From Atrina japonica (Eukaryota; Mollusca; Bivalvia; Pterioida; Pinnidae), in contig BROG01000630.1 of NCBI GenBank assembly GCA_030159075.1, forward strand, positions 62,001-126,000: a stretch of DNA of 64,000 nucleotides. The letters run 5' to 3'. Shown in pieces: positions 25,200 through 36,799 of the stretch (positions are counted from its first letter, which is position 1; the number at the start of each line of letters is the position of its first letter). A model generated the notes under the pieces. That model had not been told where the DNA came from, searched no databases, and saw only the letters and a list, made by a program, of their open reading frames with translations. Position numbers and translations under genes: made by a program.

Positions 25200-26140
25200 T
25201 CGTTATTTCAGAATTTCTACGTGTAATTAACCATACATAATCGCTGGTGTAGCCTCATTATATTAACAGAATCATTTACACTTCGATGTTCCAATTTTCA
25301 AAATTGTCTATCGAAATTGTAGAAAATAATCACCTTGCAATATTCATCTAATGATAAAAATACTGTATAGCTATTACAAAACCTCATAATACTGAAATAC
25401 TTTTCAGCATTCATACGTCAGAATTACAATAACATCACCATTACCGTGATCAAGTGACAGAACAACAGTTGTTACTCACCAAAACAAGGTTGCAGAAGAC
25501 GTGGTACGTAAAAGAACCGTCACAGCATTGGCGGTAGTCTATAGTACAGGCTTAAATTTGTAGCACTCCACCTAAAGCTGGTGGCATCTTCATATGGCTG
25601 ATAAATCCTTGTCGGAATGTAAAAAATCAAGTAAATAACAGGTATATACATTGTACCTACTTTTGGGGGTTCACTTAAATTCTTTTATATATCACATACA
25701 CGTTTTAATATATATTTTTCAGTTACCAAAAAAATAAAAAATTATGATTGAAATGAAAATTGAATTTTTTTTAAAATGTGGAGAACTAGTATCTTGGAAA
25801 TGTATTTTCTTGAAATTTGTCAATTTTACACCCAATAACCCTTGATTGCTATGGAAACGCTGACTTAAGATACACGCAATTTGTGTTTTTTTTACATGCG
25901 ACTTTAAAAAAAGAGGCACGTGTACAAAGTACCATTCACAATTTTATTATTTACACCTTTACCAAGAATAAACGACTTTAATGATAATTAAAGAAACAAT
26001 GGTACAACGTGAATATTCACAAAGTTAATTACTAAAATGTTCAAATTTCAGTATTGATTATCATAAAGATTTAGTGAATAACAACATGTCATTATTTATG
26101 AAATAATTTGATTCAAATATGAATTCGAATACAGAATCGG
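25200..26140. other. No recognised gene
   Basis: AT-rich sequence. Open frames here lack domain signals. I see nothing supportable. Confidence 0.5.
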
Positions 26141-26145
26141 TTCGG

Positions 26146-26272
26146 TGTGACCGTCGACAGGGGATGCTTACTCCTCCATGGAACCCAATATCATCTCTGA
26201 CTGGATTTTCAGAGGTTCGTGTTTGTCCAATGCCCACCATATTTGTATAAGTATAAAAATCTCAGATCACAG
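26146..26272 (+). mobile_element. PLE family A solo 3' tail
   Basis: GTGTGACCGTCGACAGGGGA, ATGCTTACTCCTCCATGG, TTCAGAGGTTCGTGTTTGTCC and AAATCTCAGAT mark the family A tail, shortened at its distal end. Confidence 0.8.
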
Positions 26273-26411
26273 AAGGATATTTAGGATTGCCTCCCCTTGA
26301 CACTAAGATTTAGGATTGCCTTCCCTTGACACAATATATTAAAACTCAGATGCATTAAATGAGGAATATTTTTTCGCTACAATAGGCGAGTCAGTAACCA
26401 CTACCGAACAA

Positions 26412-26436
26412 TGTAACATTAGAATACGTGGTGCGA

Positions 26437-26511
<75 letters not shown>

Positions 26512-26630
26512 CATTTCAACTAGTGGTGCGATCACACCACACACACACACACACACACTAACATTTCAATTAGTGGTGCGATCACACACACGCACACACA
26601 CACACAAAATCACACAGTTAAAACACACAC

Positions 26631-26635
<5 letters not shown>
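26412..26635. repeat. (AC)n microsatellites within a higher-order repeat
   Basis: Three AC tracts are each introduced by the same sequence, GTGGTGCGATCACAC. The last two are also preceded by CTAACATTTCAA-TAGTG. The dinucleotide array has therefore been duplicated together with a 30-base flank. Confidence 0.9.

Positions 26636-26722
<87 letters not shown>
26634..26722. repeat. (TA)n microsatellite
   Basis: A pure TA tract of nearly 90 bases directly following the AC tracts. Confidence 0.97.
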
Positions 26723-26726
<4 letters not shown>

Positions 26727-27064
26727 AAATTTTTTAACATATAAATCATTACATACATAGATGTACACAAGAGACAGAGACAACTTTCACACACACTTTC
26801 GCACAGCTTTTTATATTATATGTATATGTTTTGTAATGTTGGATATCAACAAGAATATAATGATATTATGTGCACTGTCATTTTATAAAAGCATATTACT
26901 TGTAAAAATTTCTTAAATATGTAGATAACAATATACATTCTGTAGATTAATGGATCAGTGATCACCCAAGGGCTATAGAAAAATTTTGCCATCTATTGTT
27001 AAAAAGTTCACTTCTATTACTTTTTGTGTATATCATTTTTTCTATCATATAATAATGTTTAAGT

Positions 27065-28425
27065 TTATTTTAAAAAGGCGCTCTCAGGTTTCCTTTTCTG
27101 AATTCTCATCGAAAAAATGAATTGTTTTGCTAAATTCAAAGCTAAATTAACAGAGTTACTGTAATTTTCACAGAGTTTTTTACCAAGTATTATGATTTCT
27201 TTATCCAAATTAACATATAATTGACAATATGTATCTAGCCAGGCAAATAGTTCGCTCCAAAAGGATTTTGTTATGTTACATGTAAAAAACAAATGAAGAA
27301 GACTTTCTTCCTCTGTATTGCAAAAAGTACACATATTGGAGTCTGAAATGTGCATTTTGAATAACAATTTATTGGTTGGTAAAATACGGTGTAATAATCT
27401 GTATTGGAACCATCGAATTGTAGAATCAATAGTTACTGAAAAAGGCATTTTATTTACAAATTTTTTGTTTTGGTTTCTTCCTCCTCGATACCAAATTCAT
27501 CACACCATTTTGTTATATAAGTATTTTGAACTATTAATTTACTCATAAAGATATCATATACTGAGGTTTTATAATTCTTATTTTTAATTAAAATCTTAAG
27601 ATATTCAGGAATATGAGGTAAAGTGATTTGAAAATTGTCATGTCTGGCTTGTGGCCATTTCCTCAATATACATTGTTTTATTCCGTAGAATGTTGTTAGG
27701 GGTGGGTAAAATTCATGTTTTTCACAAAATTCTTCATATGATAATAGAGCTCCATTTTCATTAAATAAATCATAAATGTAAATTATCTGATTTTGAACCC
27801 ATCTCTTGTAATTTACTGTTTTATTATCAATTTTGATATTATCATTATGCCATAATTCTTGATAAATGAAACTTTTGCTATCTGCATTTTTATGTTCACA
27901 TTTTCTGAATTCATAAAAAGATTTAAGTACATCCTTCCAAAATGGGTTAATGGTATGATTATATGTAATTATCTTTTTAATATATTCTGGACCTGTTTTC
28001 AAAAGAGTGTCTAGAGTTGATTTTATGTTGCTCTGAAATAGCTCTAATAGAATGGAATTATTAAAAATAAGTCTGTTCATCCATTTTAATTTTAAAGAAT
28101 TTATTAATACCGAAACATTTACCATTTTCAGACCCCCATCCTCATATTTCTGATAAAGTTAATTTCTTGATATCTTATCATTTTTATTATTCCAGATACA
28201 TTTGAGAAAAAGCTTTTCCAATTCATTTATGGAAAAATTGTCTGGATTTTGAATTGAAATAAATAAGTGAGTGAGACGACGTAATGATATTGTTTTTATG
28301 ACAGTAATTTTACCGATAGGGCTTAGTAGACGTTTAGACCAACTTGCAATTATTTTTTCAATGTCTTGTAACTTATTTGTATAATTTAATTGTATCATAT
28401 CTTGTATATTTACACTAAACACAAT
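27065..28425 (-). pseudogene. LINE ORF2, thumb and C-terminal domain
   Basis: Three overlapping frames cover this part. The segment near 28159-28422 carries RRLTHLFISIQNP, a typical region just after the RT palm of L1 elements. The C-terminus near 27290-27350 has CTFCNTEEESLLHLFFTC, the C-x2-C-x8-H-x4-C motif conserved at the end of L1 ORF2 proteins, where it is thought to bind RNA. WNNKNDKISRN at the end of the first frame and a second frame from 28125 show one break between them. Confidence 0.8.
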
Positions 28426-29911
28426 GCCAAGATAGGTGAAAGGATTATCAGACCAGATAAGAGGTATATCATTACAAAGTTTTGTTTGACTATGTTTTTT
28501 TTAGCCTAACCATATGCATCTACATTTATCAATATTTGGCTTAAGGCCTGAGTATTTGGCAAATTGTTCTAGTAAGGAGAGTGAATTTTTTAAAGATTTC
28601 TGTGATCCATCTAAAAATAAACCTGTATCATCTGCATACTGACTTACTTTTACTTCTGTATTATTTACTCTGATACCTTTAATTTCTTTGTCATTTCTTA
28701 TGAGTATGCCTAAAATTTCTGCACAAAGTAGGAAAATATAAGGTGAGATTGGGTCGCCCTGACGACAGCCACGACCTATATTAAAAGAGGCTGAAGTAAA
28801 TCCATGTTGTAAAATACATAATTAAAATTTTTTGTTGAGACAATTAAAATAGTTTATAAAATTTGTACCAAAATTAAAATAAGATAATACTTTATTTATA
28901 AAATTCCAGGAAACCGAATCAAAAGCTTTTTCAAAGTCTATCATGAAGAAAAGTCCCTCTTCATTATCCTGTTCTAACTTATTCATAATATCATATAATA
29001 ATCTAGTATATTCACCTATATATCTATTTTTCATGAAACCTGTTTGATTTTCGTGTATAAGATAAGGAAGAACGTTTTTAATTCGTGACGCAAGACAATT
29101 TGAAAAAAATTTGTATGTAACATTTAACAACGAAATAGGACGCCAATTTTTTAAAAAATTCTCTGGGTTTTTCCCCTTTAGGCAAAATTGAAATGATTCC
29201 CATTTTCTGACTTGTTGAGAGTTCTCCATTTTCTATACATTCCTTAAATGATCTAAATAAGAAGAATTTTAAGTCTGGCCAAAACAATTTTAAAAATTCA
29301 GACGAAAAACCATCTGGGCCAGGGCTTTTATCATTTTTAAGAGAACTAACCCCCTTTCCTATTTCTGAGATGTCTAATGGTTTTTCTAGTTCTATTCTGT
29401 CTTCAGCCCTAATTTTATTTACTTGGAAATTGCCTAAGATTTCATCTAGATTTACATTTTCTAAGTAGTGATCTTGATTTTTATATAGGTTTTCATAAAA
29501 CAATTTTATCTCATTCAATATATCTTTTTGGTTAGTTAGACAGGACCCATCATCTTTTATTATCTTAATTATGTTTTTATTTGTGTAATTCCTTTTTTCT
29601 AATGCCGAGAAATACTTTGTAGGTTTTTCACCATGTTCTATCCATCTACATTTAGTTCTAAGGAGAAGTCCATTAAGCTCATGTTGTCTAATTGTTTCAA
29701 GTTCAGATTTTAATTCTTCAAGTTCATTACATAGATCATTATATGTATTGTTATTTTTATTTATCTCTTCCTGTAAGTTCTTCATTTTATTTCCAAGGTC
29801 TAGTTTATGTTTAATTCTGTTACGTTTTTTATCAGCTGTATATGGTATAGTCATTGCCCGTATTTTCATTAGAAGTTTATCAAAGAATAATTTATCATTA
29901 ATGGTGAAGTT
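28426..29911 (-). pseudogene. LINE ORF2, reverse transcriptase domain
   Basis: Blocks in order on the - strand: SLKNDKSPGPDGFSSEF (RT block 1), a frameshift near 29150, NWRPISLLNVTYK, NQTGFMKNRYIG, MIDFEKAFDSVSW (first catalytic Asp), GCRQGDP near 28755-28775, and YADD at 28627-28638 (catalytic Asp pair). It would perform target-primed reverse transcription. At least one frameshift and stop codons near 28500 and 28820 make it a pseudogene. The N-terminal 150 residues form a charged coiled-coil-like linker between endonuclease and RT. Confidence 0.88.
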
Positions 29912-30106
29912 TAAATCCTCGCTTGTTTCATTGGACTTGACTGTGGACTCACGCGGGTGTGACCGGTCGACAGGGGATGCTTACTCCTCCATGGCACCTG
30001 ATCCCACCTCTTGGTTTCCAGAGGTTCGTGTTTGTCCATTTTTGCCGGGTTTGTATCTGTGTCCTGGACATTCTGTTGATTTATACTTTGGTATCTGAAA
30101 TTTTTA
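29912..30106 (+). mobile_element. PLE family A 3' tail inserted in the LINE
   Basis: The tail runs from TTTCATTGGACTTGACTGTG to TTTGGTATCTGAAATTTTT and is close to the tail at 50275-50460. It lies on the strand opposite to the LINE and interrupts its ORF2 between the endonuclease and the RT linker. It is younger than the LINE insertion. No clear target duplication was seen. Confidence 0.85.
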
Positions 30107-31048
30107 TATTCATCAATTTGATCTAAGTTTAGGCTGTTATAAAATGGGACAGCATATTCAAATTTAGTGTGTAGAATTATATTTTTAACCTTTTGTATAT
30201 ATAACCTATCCTTCAAGAATGAATTATTGAATTTCCGAAATCCTTTCCCATTTTCAAAATTGGATATTTTAATTTCAAAATATATCAAAGAATGATCTGT
30301 CCTATAGCCAGATAATATTTGTGTTTTCTCTATAATGTTTAGAAGTGGTTCAGAGACAAGGAAAAAGTCAAGTCTAGCTTTTTTATTGGATTTTTACGAA
30401 ACCAAGTAAACTTTTTTGAATTAGGGTTTTGTATTCTCCACGGATCCTCTAATGACAATTCTCCCTTTAGGGTATTGACTTTAGTAGCTGCTCTTACATT
30501 ATTTTGTTGCACATAATTATCACAATCAAGATTAAAATCAAGCACAAGGTTAAAATCCCCACACACAATAATGTTATCAGATTGGCTATTACTTAATTTA
30601 TTCTTTAAATCAATATAGAAGTTGGGGTTATCTTGGTTTGGACCATATACATTCAAATTTGTTACTGTGAATTTATGTGCTACTTCAATGTTTATAATAA
30701 TATAGTTCCCATCCTTATCTGTGACACATTTCAATAGCTTATATTCAAAATTATTATTGAACAATATTGATACCCCCTTGAATTACTAGTGCCATAACTT
30801 GATACAATTTCATATCCCCATTGCATTCGAATAATTTTTTCCATATTATGTGAGAAGTGGGTATCTTGAATACAGCAAATTGATGCAGATTTCTCTCTCA
30901 AATATCCAAAAACATCTTTCCTCTTACTTAAATTCCCTAGGCCCCTACAATTCATTGATACAATTTTAAACTTATTACAGGTAGGCATATTTATGCAAAT
31001 GGTACACAAGTGTAATGACAAGCAAATAGTACAACAAAGTATGTTCAA
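30107..31048 (-). pseudogene. LINE ORF2, endonuclease domain
   Basis: An apurinic-type endonuclease of the L1 class. The start block is KIVSMNCRGLGN (catalytic Asn), then CIQDTHFS (catalytic position normally Glu in QET/QEH, here D), NLNVYGPNQD, IIVCGDFNLVLD (Asp and Asn), and the final TDHS near 30285-30300 with the catalytic His. The domain nicks the target DNA. A frameshift at about 30765 and another near 30385 break it, and the PLE tail truncates the reading frame at 30106. Confidence 0.85.
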
Positions 31049-31059
31049 AGTTTAAGCAT

Positions 31060-32160
31060 CCTCTCACACAGCAAACACACATGGACAAGTACAAACATAA
31101 AAAAAAGCCATCGTAAATACATACATACTTTTGGACCACATTATTCAAGATGGATTAAACGGCGTTGGGCTAGGTCTGGGATCGTTGTTATATAAAGAGT
31201 GTAAAATAAGTAAATAAATAGATCTGATTAAATAAAATATCAAACAGAATGCATTAATCAGACCAATCGCCCCTTCTATCTTATTTTACGGAGAACAATC
31301 ATACTGAACTATTTAATGGGTGCCTGCGCTATCGTTTCTAAATAGATACAAAAAAATTATCATTAAGTAGTGTAACCATGTATGACATACATGTATGATA
31401 AGTAAAACACTCACTTTTCAAGTTCTAAAAGTGCCGAGCTGGCGATTATCATTATTTACTTATTGTCAGGAAATCTTTGTATTAAAGATAACGCAGGAAA
31501 CCCATAGCGGACTTGATGAATTCCGTGACAGACAAAACTATACCAGTTTATATGATAATTCACATTTCTTGGGAAAGGGGATTGATAAACAAGGCCTTCT
31601 GAAGTGAGTGAAAGGGAAAACTAATACATGTACTAATAGACTCTAGTAATAATGTTGAGTGTGTCACGAAACTCATATTTTTACCGCAATATTCATACAA
31701 ACATATCACAAGTAATACCCATTTTCAATTGACTGAACCTGACATGACAGAATAAACTAATAACTAAACTTTCCGTATGCAAAACAGAGGTCTATATGGA
31801 GTATTTAAAACGGAATTCACATCCATATTTTTTACCGCAATATTCTTACAAACATGGGTCTATTACAGCTAATAGACTGTCATTTCAGTTGATTTAATCT
31901 GATGTGAAAGAGAAACGACTAAATAAATAAGTCTTAAGTGGGCGAAAGTGTATGAATATTCCAAACGAAATTCACATGCACTTTTTTGCCGGAACATTCA
32001 TACAATCATTATCATAAATAAAGCAGTGACATTTTCAATGATGAATCCGATATGACAAAATAAACAGACAGAACAAAATAAATAAATAAATCTTTCGTGA
32101 GCAAAAATTATATGAATATTCAAAACGAAAAGGTGAATGTCATTCTCACTAAGAAGGGGT
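31060..32160. repeat. LINE inter-ORF spacer with 150-bp tandem repeats
   Basis: Three diverged tandem units start near 31664, 31812 and 31967, each with a CATA-TTTTTACCGCAATATTC block followed by TCATTTTCA and GACA-AATAAAC blocks. Spacing is 148 and 155 bases. The rest of the spacer is AT-rich without a gene. Confidence 0.7.
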
Positions 32161-32180
32161 AGGTAGTTGAAACTTAAGAG

Positions 32181-33134
32181 TCATTGATCCATGGAATCAC
32201 GGTTGGAGACGTGCCTGTGTTTTTGTCGGAGCTTTTTGTCAATGTCATCGTTAATATCGAATTTAATTCGATACGTGCTATTGACCGGTTTAGCGAACAC
32301 ACTGCCATTGAAATACCACGCCTGACTAATTTCATCGTGATCGTTTAGACGTTGTATCAGTCGTGATTTCAGGTACGTGACATCGTCGGCAAGTCTCAAG
32401 CCTTGGTGCGCGATTTTAAACGTGGATCTTTTTTTCATAATGCGCGATTTAATGTCAGAGTTTTTCACTTTCATAATTATTGGACGCGGGGAACCTTGCA
32501 CTTTGCTGGGTAGTCTGTGGGCTACCAGAATCTCTTCCTTTTTCAGGTCAACTTGCGCACATTCTTTCAGCACTGCACATACTACAGATGTGGTATCCTC
32601 ATCTCTTGACTCCTTCATTCCATAGATTTTTATATTATTTTTACGAGAATATTGCTCGTTGTAATTAGATTTCTGATTAGCAGTTTCCGCAATTCTCGTA
32701 GCCCCTTCAAGTAATGATGTTAGGTTACGGATAGTTGCATCTCTTTTGCCTATCACTTCTCTCAAGTTATCAACATCTAAACATAGACTGTCAATTTTAT
32801 CCTCCAGATTGCCACATTTTCCCCTATAATTTGACTCCATGCTTTTCAAACGATCTTCTGCATCTTTCTTGTACTGATCAAGCATTTCTTTGACGATTGC
32901 TTTTACAATATCTGAAAGGTCATTTTTAGTGACAGAATTTTTCATAGTGATTTTTATCTCTTCGAGGTCATTTAGTATCAAATTAATTTCCTCCATGCTT
33001 GTGTCCGAAACCTCACTATGAGTCCTTTTCGAGGGAGGTTCTATATTTGATTTAGTCTTACTTGAAGTCTTGGAGTGCTTATCCTTCTCCTTTGAGCTGG
33101 ATTGGAAATAATTTGATTTTGCTGGATCTGCCAT
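32181..33134 (-). CDS. LINE ORF1 protein (317 aa, intact)
   Basis: An uninterrupted frame with an ATG at 33134. The N-terminal 40 residues are Ser/Lys-rich and basic, followed by a heptad-rich coiled coil (about residues 45-160), then EQYSRKNNIKIYGMKES, which opens an RRM-like fold, then RPIIMKVKN and a C-terminal region ending with KSRLIQRLNDHDEI and IDKKLRQ. This is the layout of L1-type ORF1 proteins (coiled coil, RRM, CTD), which trimerise and chaperone the element RNA. Length is usual for the family. It is the only intact LINE frame in the window; its ORF2 partner is broken. Confidence 0.9.
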   Translation of the reverse strand: MADPAKSNYFQSSSKEKDKHSKTSSKTKSNIEPPSKRTHSEVSDTSMEEINLILNDLEEIKITMKNSVTKNDLSDIVKAIVKEMLDQYKKDAEDRLKSMESNYRGKCGNLEDKIDSLCLDVDNLREVIGKRDATIRNLTSLLEGATRIAETANQKSNYNEQYSRKNNIKIYGMKESRDEDTTSVVCAVLKECAQVDLKKEEILVAHRLPSKVQGSPRPIIMKVKNSDIKSRIMKKRSTFKIAHQGLRLADDVTYLKSRLIQRLNDHDEISQAWYFNGSVFAKPVNSTYRIKFDINDDIDKKLRQKHRHVSNRDSMDQ

Positions 33135-33397
33135 GTTATGTGTAGGTCACAATGTCCGAGATCACCTCCGTGAAAAGTACTCACTGTTTACAAGTTTACA
33201 AAGTATTAACAATCAAACTATTCTAATTGTCCACACATACGTCAAATATACGACAAGAAACTTACAAAAGACAGTACCTTGTGCAATTATGGGAAATTTC
33301 AGCTTTTATAATCCTCTAATACTGCCGTTAATCGCAAAATTTTGGGAGCGGTTAAAACAGTCTGACCACTCTAGAGGCCATCTTGAATCTTGAATCT

Positions 33398-33405
33398 CAT
33401 ATATA

Positions 33406-33490
<85 letters not shown>
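33398..33490. repeat. (AT)n microsatellite
   Basis: An alternating AT tract with one phase slip near 33412. It lies about 260 bases 5' of the LINE ORF1 start. Confidence 0.97.
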
Positions 33491-33493
<3 letters not shown>

Positions 33494-33784
33494 TTGCAAT
33501 TGTGTAGTTTATCTCGATATGCCAAATACTTGCAATGATTTTCAAAAATAGCTGGTTAGATATTGCGAGTTATTGGTATCTAATGACGAGTTATGAAAAA
33601 TAACAATCTGCAATACATTATATATATATCCAAAAAGAACCTGGTGTGTGTGTCTTTTAATATTCGCCTTTTGTTACTTAGATTGATATACATAAAAAAG
33701 ATTTAAAAAGGCAACAAAATTCTTAAATTCGTATATATTTTGTTAAAATTACTTGTGTATGAAACACAGATTTTGCACTTGATT

Positions 33785-33985
33785 GACTAAACCTTACTTT
33801 ATGTATATGAATCCACAGTGGACCTGACCTTATTTTCAGAAAATATATAGGAATATAAGACTTTTTATGCCTTTGTATTAACTCTCATTTGTTATTGTAC
33901 ATCAAGACCAAGTAGTAAAAGTAGACAAATCGAAATATTTTTGTTTGGTAAACACAGCTAATGACCCTTTAAAGTATGCTTAAAA
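33785..33985 (+). repeat. Dispersed repeat R4, copy 1
   Basis: It shares, in the same order as copies at 35655, 39478 and 55640, the blocks CCACAGTGGACC, AAATATATAGGAATATAAGA, TTTGTTATTGTACATCAA and AGTAGTA. It has no coding potential and belongs to no family I can name. Confidence 0.7.
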
Positions 33986-33999
33986 ACTATGTTGTATTA

Positions 34000-34730
34000 T
34001 CTAATGATATCCTTCAAAAATATCTAACTGATCATAAAAAACTTAGTTGATTAGATTTTGTGATTCAAAAGTAAATATTCATAAACTCAATATTTATTCA
34101 GATTTTGCAAAATATCACAAAAAAATATTTCAAGGAAGGATCATAAGTTATAGAAGACCAATATACATAATTTCTGTTTTGCTTGAACAAGAAGACTAAA
34201 TATTTTGGTTGTGATTAACCCTTACCTAGTTTGTTTGTTTGTCACTAACCAAACTGTTCAGAGTTGGTCAAGTGAAAAACATGTTTTCTATTTTCCCAAA
34301 ACTTCTAGAAATTTTAGCCTATCCTCTTAGTATTGTTTTATTCATGGACCTGTATCTATTGATTTCTTCCCTTGATTACCTGTATTGTCAATATATTGCT
34401 ATGTATCAAGGATGCGTGTGGTATTTGAATTATTTTTTATATTATTGACTTCCTATGACGCATTTCCTGTCATTATTTTCATTTGAAATAAGAGCACATA
34501 TCTACAAATATGAAATGATTGCGTTCGAGCTTGTTTATTTCCTTTTCAGTTATAAAAGAAGACACAAGACTGTAAGTGTATCACGAAATATAAAAACAAT
34601 ACTTCAAGATTGTCGAAGTTATAAAATAATTTTCTTTGGCATTAGAACCTAAATAATGGCGTCTGGCTAAGAGAAATATCTTAAGTAATGAATAGGCATC
34701 TTCCAAACAGCTTACTTTGGTATTACATTA
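34000..34730. other. No recognised gene
   Basis: AT-rich sequence. The open frames at 34239-34448 and 34455-34652 encode hydrophobic and Tyr/Phe-rich strings that fit AT-rich noise; I do not call them genes. Confidence 0.45.
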
Positions 34731-34734
34731 CATT

Positions 34735-34930
34735 CATAGCCACTAGGACCGCTGGTGAGAGAGCGTTCAACTCGCATGCGGAAGGCGTCGGGTTTGATTA
34801 ATTACCAAAGCCCCCGGCATACGAATTGAAAGTCACGGGTCTTTCGGATGATACTTAAAACCGAGGGCGTACGGGAGTACAAGAACTCACAACTCTTTGT
34901 AGAGATTGGTGGTCTAGTGTTGGGGCATTC
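34735..34930 (+). mobile_element. tRNA-derived SINE
   Basis: The head has CGCTGGTGAGAGAGCGTTCA (box A-like), an anticodon-arm-like CTCGCATGCGGAAGGCGTC and GGGTTTGATTAAT (degraded box B). The body has CGGGTCTTTCGGATGATACT. It is unlike the SINEs at 18768 and 24004. Confidence 0.6.
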
Positions 34931-34939
34931 ACCTAAGGC

Positions 34940-35650
34940 TGCTGACAACTGTATAGAAGTGTAACACAAACAAACAATTAATGGGTTGTTGCCGATGCAA
35001 GTAAAATCCCTGACAATACACATAAGCCCAGTAGGTTGTATTTCAGTATCATTATATAGTATCGTTAAATGTAAAAATAGTCAACGTTCCACACATTTTA
35101 ATGTCTTGTTTGCAATTTCTTGGTTTAATCAAATGAAATTTTGAGAGAGATACATGTTTCTCGTTGATAACAAAGTCAGTAATGTGTACATATAATATGT
35201 ATAATGTATATAATAAATGATATACAAGATACAAGTTAATTAGTATAAGTACATTAGATAAGATAAATGACTCGAGACATGCACTGGGGCACACGTACTG
35301 GTTCCCTATTGTTAGTGTAAACAAACGTCGTGTGGGCAAAATAAGCCAACAGGGAAAGAAGTGTTAGTCTCCAAAACCTATTAAATAACACGTTGTTTCC
35401 GAATGCCAAAGGATTAAACATGTCCAAAATACTCTAGGGCGACAATAACAATGACATTAGCGTTTTTTTATCCCGAGGCGAACATATATAGGGGCGGCCA
35501 TTTTCGCTGTTAAGAATTACAGTCAGCTACAGACTGTACCTAAGTATTTTATCACTTGTGGAAGAAATTTGTCTAAGCCAATACTTTACCGAAGCCGAGA
35601 AAATCCTCAAGATTTGATTTAAATCTTGAAGTTGAGTAAACTACAGTGTC
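34940..35650. other. No recognised gene
   Basis: AT-rich sequence. A TATATAGGGGCGGCC segment at 35485-35500 followed by a pyrimidine-rich initiator-like stretch resembles a TATA promoter, but no gene or transposon ORF is seen downstream. Confidence 0.4.
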
Positions 35651-35654
35651 TGAG

Positions 35655-35875
35655 AATAGTTTTATGGCCTGGTCCACTGTGGTATTCATATACAAATAGT
35701 AAGTTTGACTTCATCAATTGCAATTGACCTAGCTTTCCAAACCTAGCTTTCTCAAGCAATTTTCACAAAATATATAGGAATTTTAGAATTTGTATGCCTG
35801 TATATATCTCCTTTTTGTTATTGTATATCAGTCGAAGTTGTAAAAATGAAACAACATTGATAAAACACAAAAAAA
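35655..35875 (+). repeat. Dispersed repeat R4, copy 2
   Basis: Same blocks as copy 1 with an internal insertion of about 60 bases that contains a CCTAGCTTTC direct repeat. It starts with GGTCCACTGTGGTATTCATA, which overlaps the reverse complement of the block in the other copies. Confidence 0.6.
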
Positions 35876-36424
35876 ATCATACACAGAAACAATCGTCAAC
35901 TGGGTCTAATTTATAATTTTCTTAAAGGTGTTGAGTATGGTACTCATAATCTATTCAGTCTTACTTTGATATTGTAGAATCAGAAAATCTCGTTATGGTT
36001 TTAATTTTGTTTATTTCGTTGTTTTCCTTTATTATCGAAAATTTTATTCTATTGGAGACACGAAATTTACTATTAACGAATTTAATTTAAAACGAAATTT
36101 TATCCCCACAAAATTTTCTGCTTCTGTACGAGTTTTTCTGCAGTTTCCTTCAAATATGCAGTACATTTCATCAAACATACAATTGTTTATCATAATTATG
36201 TAAAAATGTCCAGTTGCAGCATAAATTATGTACATCTCGCGATCCTAAAAATTAAGGCGAGTTTCAGTAATGAGCTCCCGTATTGAGCAAATTCGGGCAC
36301 GCTTATTACTATTACAAGAATTAAAAAAATGGAGATCATACACTGCAAACCATCAAGAAAATGAATAAAAACTTTGTTTTACAACAACTGACAAACAAGT
36401 TATGTGAAGTATATTAATGTCTCG

Positions 36425-36600
36425 TTTGGTTCTAATGTTAGCGTAAAGGGGAGCTAACTGTAGGAGGAAATCGGGTTATCAAGTGGAGAGGAGCAAACGC
36501 GTCCACGAACTCTCCCGTCATATCGGAGGATCGAACTCAGGTCGCATCGACAACAAGTGGGTGTGCTAACCGCTTCACCACTCGACACCGGAAACCAATA
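36425..36600 (-). mobile_element. tRNA-derived SINE
   Basis: On the - strand: TCGAGTGGTGAAGCGGTTAG (box A), CTGAGTTCGATCCTC (box B), then a body with ATTTCCTCCTACAGTTAGCT and CGCTAACATTAGAACC. The head keeps most tRNA-like positions, but no acceptor stem closes, so it is a SINE and not a tRNA gene. Confidence 0.75.
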
Positions 36601-36790
36601 TGCATTATACAGTTACGTACGAAAATGATGGATCAAGACCGCGTTGGTGACAAATGGGTGCGACATCCGCTGAGCTCAGACACAGGAAAATCAATAGTAA
36701 TATTCATATGACAAATATGGATCAAGGCTGCATTCGTAACTAGCAGGTGCGCTACTCAATACGTAAAACATGTATGAAAATTAAGGATCA
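36600..36790. repeat. Degenerate tandem copies of a tRNA-like module
   Basis: Segments starting GGATCAAGACCGCGTT, GGATCAAGGCTGCATT and GGATCAAGAAAATAAA follow each other at intervals of about 70-100 bases. They echo the head of the neighbouring SINE (on the + strand GGATCGAACTCAGGTCGCAT). They look like decayed tandem duplications. Confidence 0.45.
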
Positions 36791-36799
36791 AGAAAATAA

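Larger units (their letters stand above)
27000..33134 (-). mobile_element. Tx1/L1-like LINE, nearly full length
   Basis: Read on the - strand the order is ORF1 (33134-32181), a 1.1-kb spacer with tandem repeats, an ORF2 endonuclease (31048-30107), an inserted PLE tail, a reverse transcriptase (29911-28426), and a thumb and C-terminal cysteine motif (28425-27065). The endonuclease type, the YADD box and the C-terminal C-x2-C-x8-H-x4-C motif place it in the L1/Tx1 group. ORF1 is open but ORF2 has several frameshifts, so this copy cannot move by itself. The 3' end is not sharply defined. Confidence 0.85.

Noticed and set aside
35480..35530. A TATA promoter (TATATAGGGGCGGCC)
   Set aside because: No gene, exon or transposon ORF follows, and the AT-rich surroundings make TATA-like words common.
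36520..36600. A tRNA gene on the - strand
   Set aside because: The cloverleaf is incomplete, and the module continues into a SINE body.
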